Assembly (NCBI GenBank): GCA_947491025.1
Contig: CANLIC010000010.1
Location: forward strand, 1 to 64,000
DNA: 64,000 bases
From: Myxococcales bacterium
Lineage (GTDB): Bacteria > Myxococcota_A > UBA9042
Direction: 5' to 3'
Shown: positions 17,551-27,232 of the stretch, in pieces
How the letters are laid out: the number at the start of each line of letters is the position of its first letter
How positions within the stretch are numbered: position 1 is the stretch's first letter
Made by a program: the position numbers and the translations under genes
The notes under the pieces: model-generated
Databases searched by the model: none
Told to the model about the DNA's origin: nothing
What the model saw: only the letters and a program-made list of their open reading frames with translations

Positions 17551-20500
17551 TTGCACAGCCCCTCGCACTTGCCGCCGCCGAACCACTGCTGGTGGTTGTG
17601 GTCGGGCGCGCTATTGGTGGTGATTTTGGGCTTCCTATTGTCGAGCTTGGTGCTCCAGAGCGGCACGTTCGACAACTCCCACTCGAAGAGGAAGCCGGTC
17701 CAGTTGAAGAGCTTGAGCGAGAAGCCGATGGAGATCGGCCCCAGCGCGACCTCTGCGAACAGCGCGAAGCTGCCGCTGAGCAGCTCGAGGTCGATGCCGA
17801 TGCGCTGGCTGAGCTCCAGCTTCCACATGGCCTGCTGACCCGGGATGTCCTTCACGTCGACACCCCAGCCGATCGGGAAGCCGAGCTTGACGATGTCGAC
17901 CAAGAGCTCGATGCCGGCCCAGAACTTGACCGCCTTCGACTTGCCCTGACCTTCGGCGAGACCGATGCCGCCGCGGGCGTCGACGCCGAGGCCGACCGAC
18001 GGGCGGATGGTGATCTTCGGCACACCTTCGTCGCCAATGCCGACCAGCGGGTCGATGCAGATGTCGAGGGTCGGGCCGAACTGCACCGCCAGCGGGATCG
18101 GTCCGATGACCTTGGTCTTGAGAATCGTGAGCTTGTCGATGAGCTCGCCGACCGGTGTGCCCTCGAGCGGCAGGCAGCCCGGTGCGGCGCCGCCGACCTG
18201 GATGTAGGCGCCGCCTTTGAGGGCATTGAACAGCTCCGAGAGGTTGCCCGTGATCAGCGGTCCGGGCGTGCACGCCGCCTGCTCGCACACCGTGTTGTCG
18301 GTGATCTTCATGCCGGTGCACTCGCCGAAGAGCGACTTGGGCTCGCCAGCGTCAATCGGGATGCCGGCGATGTAGGCGGTGAAGGTGTAGTTGGCGCAGG
18401 CCTCCGCCTCGGTGCGATCGAGGTGGAAGAGGCCTTGCAGCAGCGGGAAGGGCGGCACGTAGGCGCCGAACATCCGCAGGCAGTAGGCGATCGTCAGGTC
18501 GGCGACGTACCGGTAGTCGTCGTCGCCGAACTTCTTCTCGGCGTCCTGCTGCTCAATGGTGGTGTCGTCACAGCGGACGAGGCCGAACTTGGTGTCCTGG
18601 CCGCCGGCGCGGTCCTGGTTGCCGGCGCTGGCGCGGGGCTCCAGGACGGGGTTGTCGCCGTTGTCGCACTTGGCGGTGTCCCGTGCGCAGTAGTTGGTCT
18701 TGCAGAACGCGTGCTTGGGGAACTTCGCCAGGGTCGCGGCGTCGAGGCCGGGCGGCGGGCAATCCGAGCCATTCGGCATCAGCTTCGGCTCACAGGCCTC
18801 GCGGTTGTGCACGCCGGTGTAGGCCGGCTTGCTGTGGCACTCGTGCAGGGCGCCGAAATCCCCGTACTGATTGCGCAACGCCTGCTTCTGGTTGGCGTCA
18901 CCGCGCGCATACTCGATGAGGATCCGGCCGATGCCCGCGCCGACCAGGTTGGCATAGTCGGCGTTGTCGTTGTAGTTCGAGGTGTTGTGTAAGACCGCGC
19001 GCTTGAGGTCGTTGAGGTCGAAGCCGACCCTGGTCGCCGCGGCCCGGAACGCGCTCTCGTTGCCCGCGCCATAGGACTGCGCAGAGTACGCCGTGCCGCT
19101 GGTCCCCCACATCGACAGGTTGGACTGGAGGATCGCGGAGCATGCGTGGGGCGACATTACGGTCCACTGCCTCGTGAACGACGGCGCACAACCTGAGGTG
19201 CAGAAGTAGGTGTCGATGCCCTGCATTTTCTGCTGCTCATCCTTCGGCGAGCCCTTTTCGCTGAGCGCAGCGGCGTCATTCGGCGCACAGTCGAAGCGCG
19301 TCGCTTTCTGATAGAAAGCGCCCACTTTCTGCTCTTTGCCGCAGAAGTCCACCGTACGGCCGAGGCAACGGTTGTCGTCGCGGCGGGCGAAAATCACCGC
19401 GCCGTTCTGCAGCGTCTCCGTCTTGACGGCCCAACCGTCGTAGATCGGCTTGGCGACGTGCGTGACCTTGTCGCCGCCGACCTGACTGGCGAAGACCTTG
19501 AACTCCGAAAGCGGGAACAGGCTCTGGTGCATCCGCGAGTTGACGCAGAGCGCGCTCTTGCACTGAGCGCTGTTGGTGCACGGCTCGCCGTCTTCGATGA
19601 AGGGCACCCAGGTGCACTCGAGGTCGGGGTGGGTCGCGGTAAAGGCGTCGTAGGCCGGCAACCGCTTGAAGCCGCTCTGACAGTCGCCGCAGCGCCAGCT
19701 GCCAGCGCCGCCGGTGACGCACTGACGCCCGCGCTCGAAGCAGAGCTTGTCGCAGTCGGCCTTGTTGGCGTCCGAGGCCATGCAGCGCTGGCTGCTGACG
19801 TCGCAGCGGTCCGAGAGGCAGTCGCTGTTGACCGCGCACTTGCTGTTGAACCCGGCCTTGGGCACGCACTGCAGGTCGACCGCGCCGACGCCGGCGATCG
19901 ACTTGTGACCGGCGTCGCAGCCGTAGCAGATCGCGCCAGCGTCCAAGTTGTTGCTGTCTGGATCGGTGCAGAGCCGGCCGGCGGCACCGCAGCTGAGCTT
20001 GTTGCAGCGGCCATACACCGCCTCGATGTCCTGGACCGCGTACGGGTACACCCGCATGTCCGAGATGGTGAGCTTGTCTGCGGTCAATTCGCCACCGGCG
20101 TACCACGTCCAGGCGTGCGCGGCCTGGATCGCCGGACGCGTGGCCTCCCCGAACGGCTTCCAATTGAATTGCTTGACCGTGTCGATCAGGTGATTCGGGT
20201 CGTTTTTGTCGACCTTGTTCTCAAGCTCGCCGTTGATGCTGACGCGTGGCGCGATGTCCTCGATCGGCGCCAGGCCGTCGCCGGCGTCGGTGAGCCCGAG
20301 CGTCGGCCAGCTGACCACGACCGTGGCGAAGACGCCGTAAGGCAGGATCCGGTCGACCCGCCACTGCCGCTGCGTTTGACCCGCCGCCGTGCCTGGCGAC
20401 ATCACGTACACGACGCAGCCGTCGACGCCGTAGTCGCAGATCAAGCGAATCTCGGTCTCCACCAGCCACGGATCCCATGCGCGCCGCTTGATCAGCGAGA

Positions 20501-22397
20501 TGTTGCGCATGCCAGAACCCACCTTGTCGACCTTGAAGCGCGCGGCCACCGTGAACGGGCGGTCTGCGCCCGCATCGAGGAAAGGGTCCAAGACCGAGCC
20601 ACCAATGAACGTCGCGAACGCCCCTGCCTGGCCAGCCTGCTGGGTCAGCACGCCGCCCGGCGGCGCCGGATTGCTGGCCTGGTAGCCGGTCCAGAAAGCA
20701 CCCATCGCATTGGGTTCGCGCACTTGCAGGAGGCCATTCGTGCTGGTCCCGGTTGGCTGCACCCAAATGGCAGGTCCCGGGAACGCCGTCGCCATCAGCT
20801 CATCCAGCGGCATCGCCCTTCGGAAGAGCAGCGCCTGGGCGATGTGGGCAGCGGGTTGCCCAGCGGGCGTACCGGGCACCCGGCCATACACCTTCAGGCC
20901 AGCGCCGTTGTGGGTGCCGCAAGCCAACTCGCGCACCCGACCGTCAGCGACGAACCGGGTCTTGCCGCCTGGGAGGCCTTGGATGATCGCCAGCCGTACG
21001 TAGCGATCGGTCGGGGTCCCCGTCGCGGCCTGTGTGCTCTGCGTCGGGCTCAGGTAGGAGGCGTCCGTCAGGGCGCCGTTGCCGCACATCGCCTGAATGC
21101 TGTCGTCGCTGTTACGGAAGAAGGCGAGCCAGCCGCTCGTCGTCGCCACGGCGTGTAGCCAGAACTGGCCGTTGCCACGAACCACGGTCGAGCTCGTAAA
21201 GGCGGTGCCGCTCAGGTCGCTGGCCGCGGACAAGGAGTTGGTCGCATGAGCGCCACCCACCTGGTACAGCGGCGAGACAGTCGCCACGACGCCCACGGCG
21301 GGAGAAGGCGTCGACTGGCCGTGGGCGCCCGGGACGTCGACGGCCGTCTGGCCGATCAACGACGGGTGAAGTGTCGGCCACAGCGCGACCAGGCCGAGCC
21401 GCTGCCGGGCGTTGAGCTGGGAGATCTCGCGCTCGGTGAGGGCGCGGCGGTAGACCATGGCGTCGTCGATCGAGCCGCGCGTCAAGAGCATCGCCGGCGA
21501 CGCCTGCCAGTTGGGCTGGGTGCCGTAGCCGCCGCTCGTCACCGCCAGGCTGCCAAAGTAGACGTCGCGCAGATCGTTGCCGACGTCCAACGTGTACTCC
21601 GACGAGACCGCGCCATCGACGACGAGGCGCACCCAGGCGGCGCCGGCGCAGGCCGCGCCCGAGGCGCCGCCGCAGCCGGAGGGGTTGGGCGTCTGCTGGA
21701 CGTTGACGACCAGGTGGTGCCACTTGCCGTCGTCTACCCGCAACTTGGGCTGGAAGCCGACGGCCACGCTGCCGAGGTCGAAGAGCGTGCCGTCCTGGTT
21801 GCGGCGGGCCAACACCGGGACACCGCGCCGCAGGAACAGGGCCAGCTGCCAAGTCTGGTTCGATTTGGCCATCGACGCCAGAGGCATCCAGCCCTCAACG
21901 CGCTCGCTCGCCGCGCCGTGGTGGCGAAAGAACAACGACATGCCGAGGCCGAACGGCATTGTCTGACCGGCGACGATCTGGGTCGTAGGCGCCATCAGGG
22001 CCACCGGCAGGCTCCACTTGACCTGGCCGCCGTTCTGAAAGCGCATGACCTGGCCGCGGTCACCGTCGACGGGGGCCGAGAGGCCGCTGGCGACTGTGGT
22101 GGTCGCTTGCACGCCTGGCAGACCGTCGACCTTGTCCGCGACTTGCTGGGCGACGAGCCCGGCCGTGGCGTAGGGCGTGTAGAGGATGGTCGCGGCGTCG
22201 ACCGATGCGGCATACCACTTGCCGCTGTCCGTCGGCACCACCGGGCGCGGCGCCACGCTGTACCCGGGCGTCGTCCACAGCAGCGCGACAGCGGACAGCG
22301 CCGTCAGCGTCGCCGCGGCGGATGCCGCACGGTGAGGTCGCTGCGACGGGAATCGCGGCGCGTGGTGGTGGGTTGGGGTAAGGGTGGGCTGCCGCAT
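17547..22397 (-). CDS. Giant secreted LamG-like / Cys-rich protein (1616 aa)
   Basis: First gene of the coupled operon, with GGAG ahead of ATG 22397. A signal peptide (about 24-47, ending GYSVA) is followed by concanavalin-A/LamG-type domains. The first lies at about 110-335 (KWHHLVVNVQQ near 225, then IDDAMVYRRALTEREISQLNAR at the end); at least two more similar segments reach about residue 790 (VYGRVPG, and DKLTISDMRVYPYAVQDIEA). Next is a Cys-rich stretch of about 150 residues (CNKLSCGAAGRLC, CAVNSDCLSDRCD, CTNSAQCKSALCV) and a long unassigned region. The final about 200 residues are rich in alternating hydrophobic strands and end with LFNWTGFLFEWEL. It is probably a surface or extracellular binding protein. 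It overlaps the LLTP-like gene by ATGA. Confidence 0.75.
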   Translation of the reverse strand: MRQPTLTPTHHHAPRFPSQRPHRAASAAATLTALSAVALLWTTPGYSVAPRPVVPTDSGKWYAASVDAATILYTPYATAGLVAQQVADKVDGLPGVQATTTVASGLSAPVDGDRGQVMRFQNGGQVKWSLPVALMAPTTQIVAGQTMPFGLGMSLFFRHHGAASERVEGWMPLASMAKSNQTWQLALFLRRGVPVLARRNQDGTLFDLGSVAVGFQPKLRVDDGKWHHLVVNVQQTPNPSGCGGASGAACAGAAWVRLVVDGAVSSEYTLDVGNDLRDVYFGSLAVTSGGYGTQPNWQASPAMLLTRGSIDDAMVYRRALTEREISQLNARQRLGLVALWPTLHPSLIGQTAVDVPGAHGQSTPSPAVGVVATVSPLYQVGGAHATNSLSAASDLSGTAFTSSTVVRGNGQFWLHAVATTSGWLAFFRNSDDSIQAMCGNGALTDASYLSPTQSTQAATGTPTDRYVRLAIIQGLPGGKTRFVADGRVRELACGTHNGAGLKVYGRVPGTPAGQPAAHIAQALLFRRAMPLDELMATAFPGPAIWVQPTGTSTNGLLQVREPNAMGAFWTGYQASNPAPPGGVLTQQAGQAGAFATFIGGSVLDPFLDAGADRPFTVAARFKVDKVGSGMRNISLIKRRAWDPWLVETEIRLICDYGVDGCVVYVMSPGTAAGQTQRQWRVDRILPYGVFATVVVSWPTLGLTDAGDGLAPIEDIAPRVSINGELENKVDKNDPNHLIDTVKQFNWKPFGEATRPAIQAAHAWTWYAGGELTADKLTISDMRVYPYAVQDIEAVYGRCNKLSCGAAGRLCTDPDSNNLDAGAICYGCDAGHKSIAGVGAVDLQCVPKAGFNSKCAVNSDCLSDRCDVSSQRCMASDANKADCDKLCFERGRQCVTGGAGSWRCGDCQSGFKRLPAYDAFTATHPDLECTWVPFIEDGEPCTNSAQCKSALCVNSRMHQSLFPLSEFKVFASQVGGDKVTHVAKPIYDGWAVKTETLQNGAVIFARRDDNRCLGRTVDFCGKEQKVGAFYQKATRFDCAPNDAAALSEKGSPKDEQQKMQGIDTYFCTSGCAPSFTRQWTVMSPHACSAILQSNLSMWGTSGTAYSAQSYGAGNESAFRAAATRVGFDLNDLKRAVLHNTSNYNDNADYANLVGAGIGRILIEYARGDANQKQALRNQYGDFGALHECHSKPAYTGVHNREACEPKLMPNGSDCPPPGLDAATLAKFPKHAFCKTNYCARDTAKCDNGDNPVLEPRASAGNQDRAGGQDTKFGLVRCDDTTIEQQDAEKKFGDDDYRYVADLTIAYCLRMFGAYVPPFPLLQGLFHLDRTEAEACANYTFTAYIAGIPIDAGEPKSLFGECTGMKITDNTVCEQAACTPGPLITGNLSELFNALKGGAYIQVGGAAPGCLPLEGTPVGELIDKLTILKTKVIGPIPLAVQFGPTLDICIDPLVGIGDEGVPKITIRPSVGLGVDARGGIGLAEGQGKSKAVKFWAGIELLVDIVKLGFPIGWGVDVKDIPGQQAMWKLELSQRIGIDLELLSGSFALFAEVALGPISIGFSLKLFNWTGFLFEWELSNVPLWSTKLDNRKPKITTNSAPDHNHQQWFGGGKCEGLCK

Positions 22398-22852
22398 GTT
22401 GGCGCTCCCGAGTGCGAGGTTCCGACTGGGCTCGCCGCCGGGTCGCGTCGAGGTGGCAGCCAGGTGTCAGATCGTCGGCCTGCAGGCTCGCAGGGGGGAT
22501 TGCGAGCATCTCAGCGGTTGCGATCTTCCCGGGCCACGCGAGGCTCGTCAAGGCGCTTTCGAGGGCGATCGCCAGCCCTGCGAAGTCACGTCGGAAATCT
22601 TGAGCCGAAGCGCCGATCGCCGCCGCTCGTGCTCGAAACGGGGTACTCAGAGTTCGCCCAGCGCCGGTTCCAGGGCGCCCGCCGCCCCATCACAGCCGCA
22701 CGCCGGTCAGCGGAATCCGCCTTGAACTCCAGGCCTCCTGGACCCGCGGCCAGCGTCGCTCCGTTCTGCGTACCCGCGAGGGTGCTGACGTTGGCGCCCC
22801 GGCGTGGCAGGCTGTCCGTGCCGTCACACCGACGGCAGGGAGCACCACTGCC
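22398..22852. other. Divergent intergenic region, no gene seen
   Basis: This 455-base gap lies between the start of the Cys-rich operon (minus) and the RCC1 lipoprotein gene (plus), so promoters for both must be here. I found no convincing -35/-10 or -24/-12 pair and no hairpin. Short frames across it are Arg-rich shadows. Confidence 0.4.
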
Positions 22853-24586
22853 GTGTCGGTCGCTCGATGTACGCCAGCACGTCTTGCGCGGCTGCTGCCA
22901 TGGGCGCTGGCGGCCATGACCACGGGCTGTCCCCAAACCCTTCCGCCGGCGTCGCAATTCGCCCAGTCATTCGCCGGCCGCGGAGCGGACAGCGCTGGAG
23001 CGGTCGACGTGGCGAGCGATGCGGCGAGCGCTGACGTCGCCGATGCGAACGTCTCCCTCCCGGATGTCGTCGACGCGGGCGCAGATGGACAGGTCGGTGA
23101 CGCCGCGCCCGTCGACGCCAGCCAAGAAGTCGTCGACGCGGACATCCCAGACGGCGCTGTCGAGGACGGCGGGGCGGCTGGCGACGGCAACCTCGTCGAA
23201 GGCACCGGCAAGCCCTGCAAGGGCGCCAATGATTGCGGGCCATTGCCCGGCCCATGCCGGACGTGGCAGTGCCTCGGCGTGTGCTACCCGCTGCTCGACA
23301 ACGGCGGCGCCTGCGAGGACGGCGATCCGTGCACCGTCGGCGACGTCTGCTTTGTCGGGCTTTGCCAGAAGGGCCAGGCAAAGTCCTGCGACGATGGCAA
23401 CCCTTGCACGGTCGACAGCTGCAGCTCCAGCGGGGCCTGCTCGCAAGCCTCGGCGGCCGACGGCGGCGTTTGCGATGGCGGCAAGGTGTGTAAGGCCGGC
23501 GTCTGCGTCGGCGGCATCGCGAGCGGGGTCATCGACGCTGCAGCGGCCGGTTGGGCGACGTGCGCCGTCGTGCAAGGCGGCAAGGCGCTCTGTTGGGGCG
23601 ACGATGCCGTCTACCAGGTCGGCGCCAGCAAGAGCCAGGGCAAGTGGTTCACCAAGCCCGAACCTGTGGCCCTGACGGTCGCCGCGCAGACCATCGCGTG
23701 CGGCGGCAACCACTGCTGCGCCATCGCCAGCGACGGCCTCTACTGCTGGGGCGACGACCAGTTCGGCCAAAGCAGCGGCCTCGGCCAGGGCCAACAGAAG
23801 CCTGGGCTGTTGGCCAAGTCGCCGACCAAGGTCGCGGTGGCGGCGGTCGCGGTCGCGGTCGGGCAATACCACACGTGCGCCCTGGACGGCGCGGGGGTGG
23901 TGCGCTGTTTCGGCCTCGGCAGCTCGGGCCAGCTCGGCGATGGCAGCAGCGAGGTCGGCAGCAAGCCGGTGGTCGCTCAGCTGCCCAAGCCGGCCCAGGC
24001 GGTGCGTTGCGGCCACACGCACTGCTGCGCGCTCGTCGCGGGCGTGCCCTATTGTTGGGGGATCAACGACATGGGGCAGCTCGGCCTCGGCACCAACGCT
24101 GCCACCTTGACCCCCAAGGCGGCCAAAGGCGTGGAAGGCGCGGTAGCGCTTGCCCTCGGTGCTGATCACGCCTGCGCCACGCTGCAGGCCGGCACCATCA
24201 TGTGCTGGGGCGTCAATCAATCCGGGCAGGCGGGCGGGCCCGGCACCTACCTGCTCTCGCCGACCCCGGTCGCAGGACTCACGGACGTGACCGCCCTCGG
24301 GGCTGGTGGCGCGCACACCTGCGCAGCGACCAAGGGCAAGCTGCTGTGCTTCGGCAACAACCACAAGTTCCAGGCTGTACCCGGCAGCAAGTCCCTGCTC
24401 ATCTCGGCCCCAACGGAGGTCCCGGGGCTTCCGCCCGGCGCCCAAGTGCTCAGCATCGCACTTGGCGACGAACACAGCTGCGTCCGCACGGCGGCTTTGG
24501 AGCTCTACTGTTGGGGTGCCAACAACCTGGGTCAGATCGGCAATGGCACCACCAAGGACCAGCCGACGCCGTGGGCGGTGCCGTGA
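22853..24586 (+). CDS. RCC1-repeat beta-propeller lipoprotein
   Basis: A 577-residue protein. A basic/hydrophobic N-terminus ends in a lipobox-like TTGC (Cys26), then an Asp/Ala/Val-rich linker (about 40-110) and a short Cys-rich part with CEDGDPCTVGDVC and CDDGNPCTVDSC units (about 115-222). From about 225 to the end are RCC1-type propeller blades with the recurring phrases HxCA, xCWGxNxxGQxG and LGxG (for example YCWGINDMGQLGLG, MCWGVNQSGQAGG, YCWGANNLGQIGNG). Most blades carry Cys pairs, unlike eukaryotic RCC1, fitting an extracytoplasmic setting. GTG 22853 is preceded by GGGAG. The kinase gene follows after 31 bases and may share the transcript. Confidence 0.85.
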   Translation: MSVARCTPARLARLLPWALAAMTTGCPQTLPPASQFAQSFAGRGADSAGAVDVASDAASADVADANVSLPDVVDAGADGQVGDAAPVDASQEVVDADIPDGAVEDGGAAGDGNLVEGTGKPCKGANDCGPLPGPCRTWQCLGVCYPLLDNGGACEDGDPCTVGDVCFVGLCQKGQAKSCDDGNPCTVDSCSSSGACSQASAADGGVCDGGKVCKAGVCVGGIASGVIDAAAAGWATCAVVQGGKALCWGDDAVYQVGASKSQGKWFTKPEPVALTVAAQTIACGGNHCCAIASDGLYCWGDDQFGQSSGLGQGQQKPGLLAKSPTKVAVAAVAVAVGQYHTCALDGAGVVRCFGLGSSGQLGDGSSEVGSKPVVAQLPKPAQAVRCGHTHCCALVAGVPYCWGINDMGQLGLGTNAATLTPKAAKGVEGAVALALGADHACATLQAGTIMCWGVNQSGQAGGPGTYLLSPTPVAGLTDVTALGAGGAHTCAATKGKLLCFGNNHKFQAVPGSKSLLISAPTEVPGLPPGAQVLSIALGDEHSCVRTAALELYCWGANNLGQIGNGTTKDQPTPWAVP

Positions 24587-24617
24587 CCGGGCGCGCTGCC
24601 ATGGGCGGAGGCGCGCC

Positions 24618-26396
24618 TTGACCGGCCGCGTCGTCGACGTCGAAGGCGGCGTAGCGCCCGCCGTGGCGACCGATCGCTTTTGCCCGGTCTGCGGCGCCGC
24701 CGCCGTCGCCAGCTTCTGCGCTGCCGACGGGACGGCGACGGTCCGCCGCGTGCCTTCCGACGCCCGACTTCCCGAGCTGCAACCCGGCGCCGTGGTCCAG
24801 GGGCGCTACCGGGTCCAGCGGCGAATCGGGCGCGGCGGGTTCGGCGCCGTGTATTCGGCGACACACACCGGCACCGGCCAGGAGGTGGCGCTCAAGCTGC
24901 TCTCGGTGGACACCGGCGCCGACAACCTCGAGCACGTGCGCCGCTTCTGGCAGGAGGCCCAGATCACCGCCCGGCTGCGCCACGAGAACACCGTGCGTGT
25001 CTTCGATGTCGGTCAATCGGATGAGGGCGCGTTCTACCTTGCCATGGAGCACTTGCGCGGCCAGACCTTGCAGGCGCGCCTTGAGGCGCTCGCCGCCGCC
25101 GGCCAGACCATGAAGGAGGCCGAGGCCGTCGCTGTCGGGGTAGCCATCTGCCGCAGCCTGCACGAGGCCCATGGCAAGGGCCTCGTCCATCGCGACCTGA
25201 AGCCCGGAAACGTGATGCTGCTCGACGGCGAGGGCGACGACAGCGAGCACAGCGTCAAGGTCCTCGACTTCGGCATCGCCCGCAGCGCGGGATCGTCGCT
25301 GACCGGCAGCGGCACCATCCTGGGCACGCCGGCCTACATGAGCCCAGAGCAGTGTCGTGGGACGGACATCGACGGCCGCAGCGACCTCTACGCGCTCGGC
25401 GCGTTGCTCTACCGCTGCGTCGCTGGCCGGCCGCCCTTCGTCGACCCCAACCCATTGACTGTCATGTTTCAGCACGCCGCCTCGCCGCCTGCCGACCCGC
25501 GCGAGTATGCGGCGACCCCACTCTCCGCGGCGCTCGTGGCTGTGCTGATGCGGGTGCTGGCGAAGGAGCCGGAGCAGCGCTTCGCCGACGCTCGCGCCTT
25601 GCGCGAAGCGCTCGAAAGCGTCGCTGGTGGCGGCGCACCGGCGATCCCCGACCTCGTACCAGGCTCCTTGGCAAAGGCCGCACAGTCGCCTGAGGCTGGC
25701 GGCCAGCAGGCCCCTCGGATGGATGCGGCGTCGGCGGCCGTCGGATCGGGGCCCCTTCGGACGGCCACGCCTTTGGCCGACGGTTCGGGGACGCCTCGGC
25801 TCTGGCCTTGGCTGCTGGCGCTGACCACCGGCCTGCTGGCCACCGCGGCCTACTTCGCGCAGCGCGGGCCGGAGCCGGCTTCAGCGCCCACGGCCGCCGG
25901 CGCGGCTGCCGCCGGCGAGACACAGGCGTCAGCAGACCCGACGATCGACCCTGCCGCAGAGTCCGCCCCGGCGTCGCCCGATGCCGCTGCGACGCCTCCA
26001 GTCGCCGCCCTCGCCGCCCCCGTACCCGTCGTAATCGACGCAGGGCCCGCGTCAGCGGCGGTGGCCCCGGCAGGACCTGGCGACGATCGGCGGTCTGACG
26101 ACGCAATGGTCGCTCCGGCCGACGACGCCGGCGCACCGCCCACCTCAGACGCCGGCGGCCCGCTGAGCCGGCCCGCTTCGAAGGCGAAGTCGACGACCGA
26201 GGCCAAGCGGACCAGCGCAGACCGCTCGGCGACCTCGACCTCCGGGCGCCGAAGCAAGACCTCAGCCGGCGGGCGCGACACCCGCCCCGTGACCGAGCCC
26301 ACCGCCGTCCCAACGCCCGGCCCGCAGGTTGCGCCGCCAGCAGCGCCTAAACCGGCGCCGGTCGTCAGGCCTGAGCGACCCGTGGCGCTGGACTGA
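24618..26396 (+). CDS. Serine/threonine protein kinase with TM tail
   Basis: The start is put at TTG 24618, with GGAGG six bases upstream; the longer frame from 24306 lies inside the RCC1 gene. The 592-residue protein begins with a zinc-ribbon-like FCPVCGAAAVASFC. The kinase domain spans about 63-340: GRGGFGAV glycine loop, VALKLL (K93), helix-C E113, HRDLKPGN (191-198), DFG (217-219) and GTPAYMSPEQ. All catalytic residues are present. A single TM segment (about 396-413) is followed by an Ala/Pro-rich tail of about 180 residues, presumably outside the cytoplasm. It is a Hanks-type kinase of the PknB-like kind common in Myxococcota, without PASTA repeats. The RCC1 lipoprotein upstream may be a functional partner, but this is only proximity. 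Confidence 0.88.
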   Translation: MTGRVVDVEGGVAPAVATDRFCPVCGAAAVASFCAADGTATVRRVPSDARLPELQPGAVVQGRYRVQRRIGRGGFGAVYSATHTGTGQEVALKLLSVDTGADNLEHVRRFWQEAQITARLRHENTVRVFDVGQSDEGAFYLAMEHLRGQTLQARLEALAAAGQTMKEAEAVAVGVAICRSLHEAHGKGLVHRDLKPGNVMLLDGEGDDSEHSVKVLDFGIARSAGSSLTGSGTILGTPAYMSPEQCRGTDIDGRSDLYALGALLYRCVAGRPPFVDPNPLTVMFQHAASPPADPREYAATPLSAALVAVLMRVLAKEPEQRFADARALREALESVAGGGAPAIPDLVPGSLAKAAQSPEAGGQQAPRMDAASAAVGSGPLRTATPLADGSGTPRLWPWLLALTTGLLATAAYFAQRGPEPASAPTAAGAAAAGETQASADPTIDPAAESAPASPDAAATPPVAALAAPVPVVIDAGPASAAVAPAGPGDDRRSDDAMVAPADDAGAPPTSDAGGPLSRPASKAKSTTEAKRTSADRSATSTSGRRSKTSAGGRDTRPVTEPTAVPTPGPQVAPPAAPKPAPVVRPERPVALD

Positions 26397-26425
26397 GGCG
26401 CTCGCTGCCTCGAAGCGACCCGTTA

Positions 26426-27232
26426 TCAGTACCGAAAGTGGAATGCGATGGCGAGGCCGCCGGCCGGAGTCGGCGCCACCGCCAGCGTCGAGGATGTTGA
26501 GCCCAGCTGGACCATGCCAACCACCGCGGCGACTGCACCGACCCCAACGGCCGCCCAGCCGGCGACCAGCCGTCCGTTGATCGACGACTGTTGCCGCTCA
26601 GCTGCGGCGTGGTCGATGCCGACGATGAGGCCAGCGCCGTCGCGCTGTTGCAGCTTGAGGTCGAGGTCGCCTTGGTCGAGCGCGCCCGAGACGAGCAAGC
26701 CGCCGCCGGCGAGCAGGCCGGTCACGCCGAGCGCGGTCAGCGCGATCCAGCCGCCGCGGCCCTTTTCTTGCGCTTGAACGCCTGCTTCCGGCCTCGGCCG
26801 CACGGCTGGCGGCGGCGGTTGCCTTGGCGCGACGTCGACCGCCGGCGCAGGCCTAGCGGGCGCCTGGCCCCGCCGCTCGGCCTCCAAAGCCTCGAGGTAT
26901 TGCCGTGCCTTGTCGACCTCGGGCTGGCCGCGAGGCGCCCGCGCCAGGAAGTCGCGATAGAGCGTTGCCGCCTGGGCGAGCCTGCCGGCGCGCTCGCTGG
27001 CGCGGGCAGCGTTGTAGAGGTAGAGCGGTTCGTCGACGTCGATGGTGGCTGCGCGCTGGTACAGGTCGGCGGCGAGGCCGTACTGGCCGGCGCCGTAGGC
27101 CTCGAGGGCCTGCCTGGAGACGAGGAGAGCCTCTTGCCGCGGATCGGCCTGCGCCGCGGCCAGGACGCCGAAAAACGCCAGGGTCCATGCGGCGAGGGCC
27201 ATAGGCCAGCGCGGGCGGCAGGCGAAGGTCAC
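26426..27232 (-). CDS. TPR-containing envelope protein
   Basis: A 268-residue protein whose GTG start overlaps the upstream stop by four bases (GTGA). It has a signal peptide (about 8-29, ending AAAQA), then two TPR-like helical pairs at about 33-115 (ALEAYGAGQYGLAADLYQRA, ASERAGRLAQAATLYRDFLA). A Pro/Arg linker follows, then two hydrophobic segments (about 160-182 and 219-243) flanking a short acidic/Gln-rich loop. The layout, TPR then linker then two TM segments, is common among myxobacterial proteins of unknown function that accompany PEGA proteins and kinases. It is last in the four-gene minus cluster and convergent with the kinase. Confidence 0.7.
   Translation of the reverse strand: MTFACRPRWPMALAAWTLAFFGVLAAAQADPRQEALLVSRQALEAYGAGQYGLAADLYQRAATIDVDEPLYLYNAARASERAGRLAQAATLYRDFLARAPRGQPEVDKARQYLEALEAERRGQAPARPAPAVDVAPRQPPPPAVRPRPEAGVQAQEKGRGGWIALTALGVTGLLAGGGLLVSGALDQGDLDLKLQQRDGAGLIVGIDHAAAERQQSSINGRLVAGWAAVGVGAVAAVVGMVQLGSTSSTLAVAPTPAGGLAIAFHFRY

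Noticed and set aside
24306..24617. Longer kinase frame starting inside the RCC1 gene
   Set aside because: The extension is out of frame with RCC1, Arg/Ser-rich, and lacks a kinase-like N-terminus; TTG 24618 with GGAGG is the better start.
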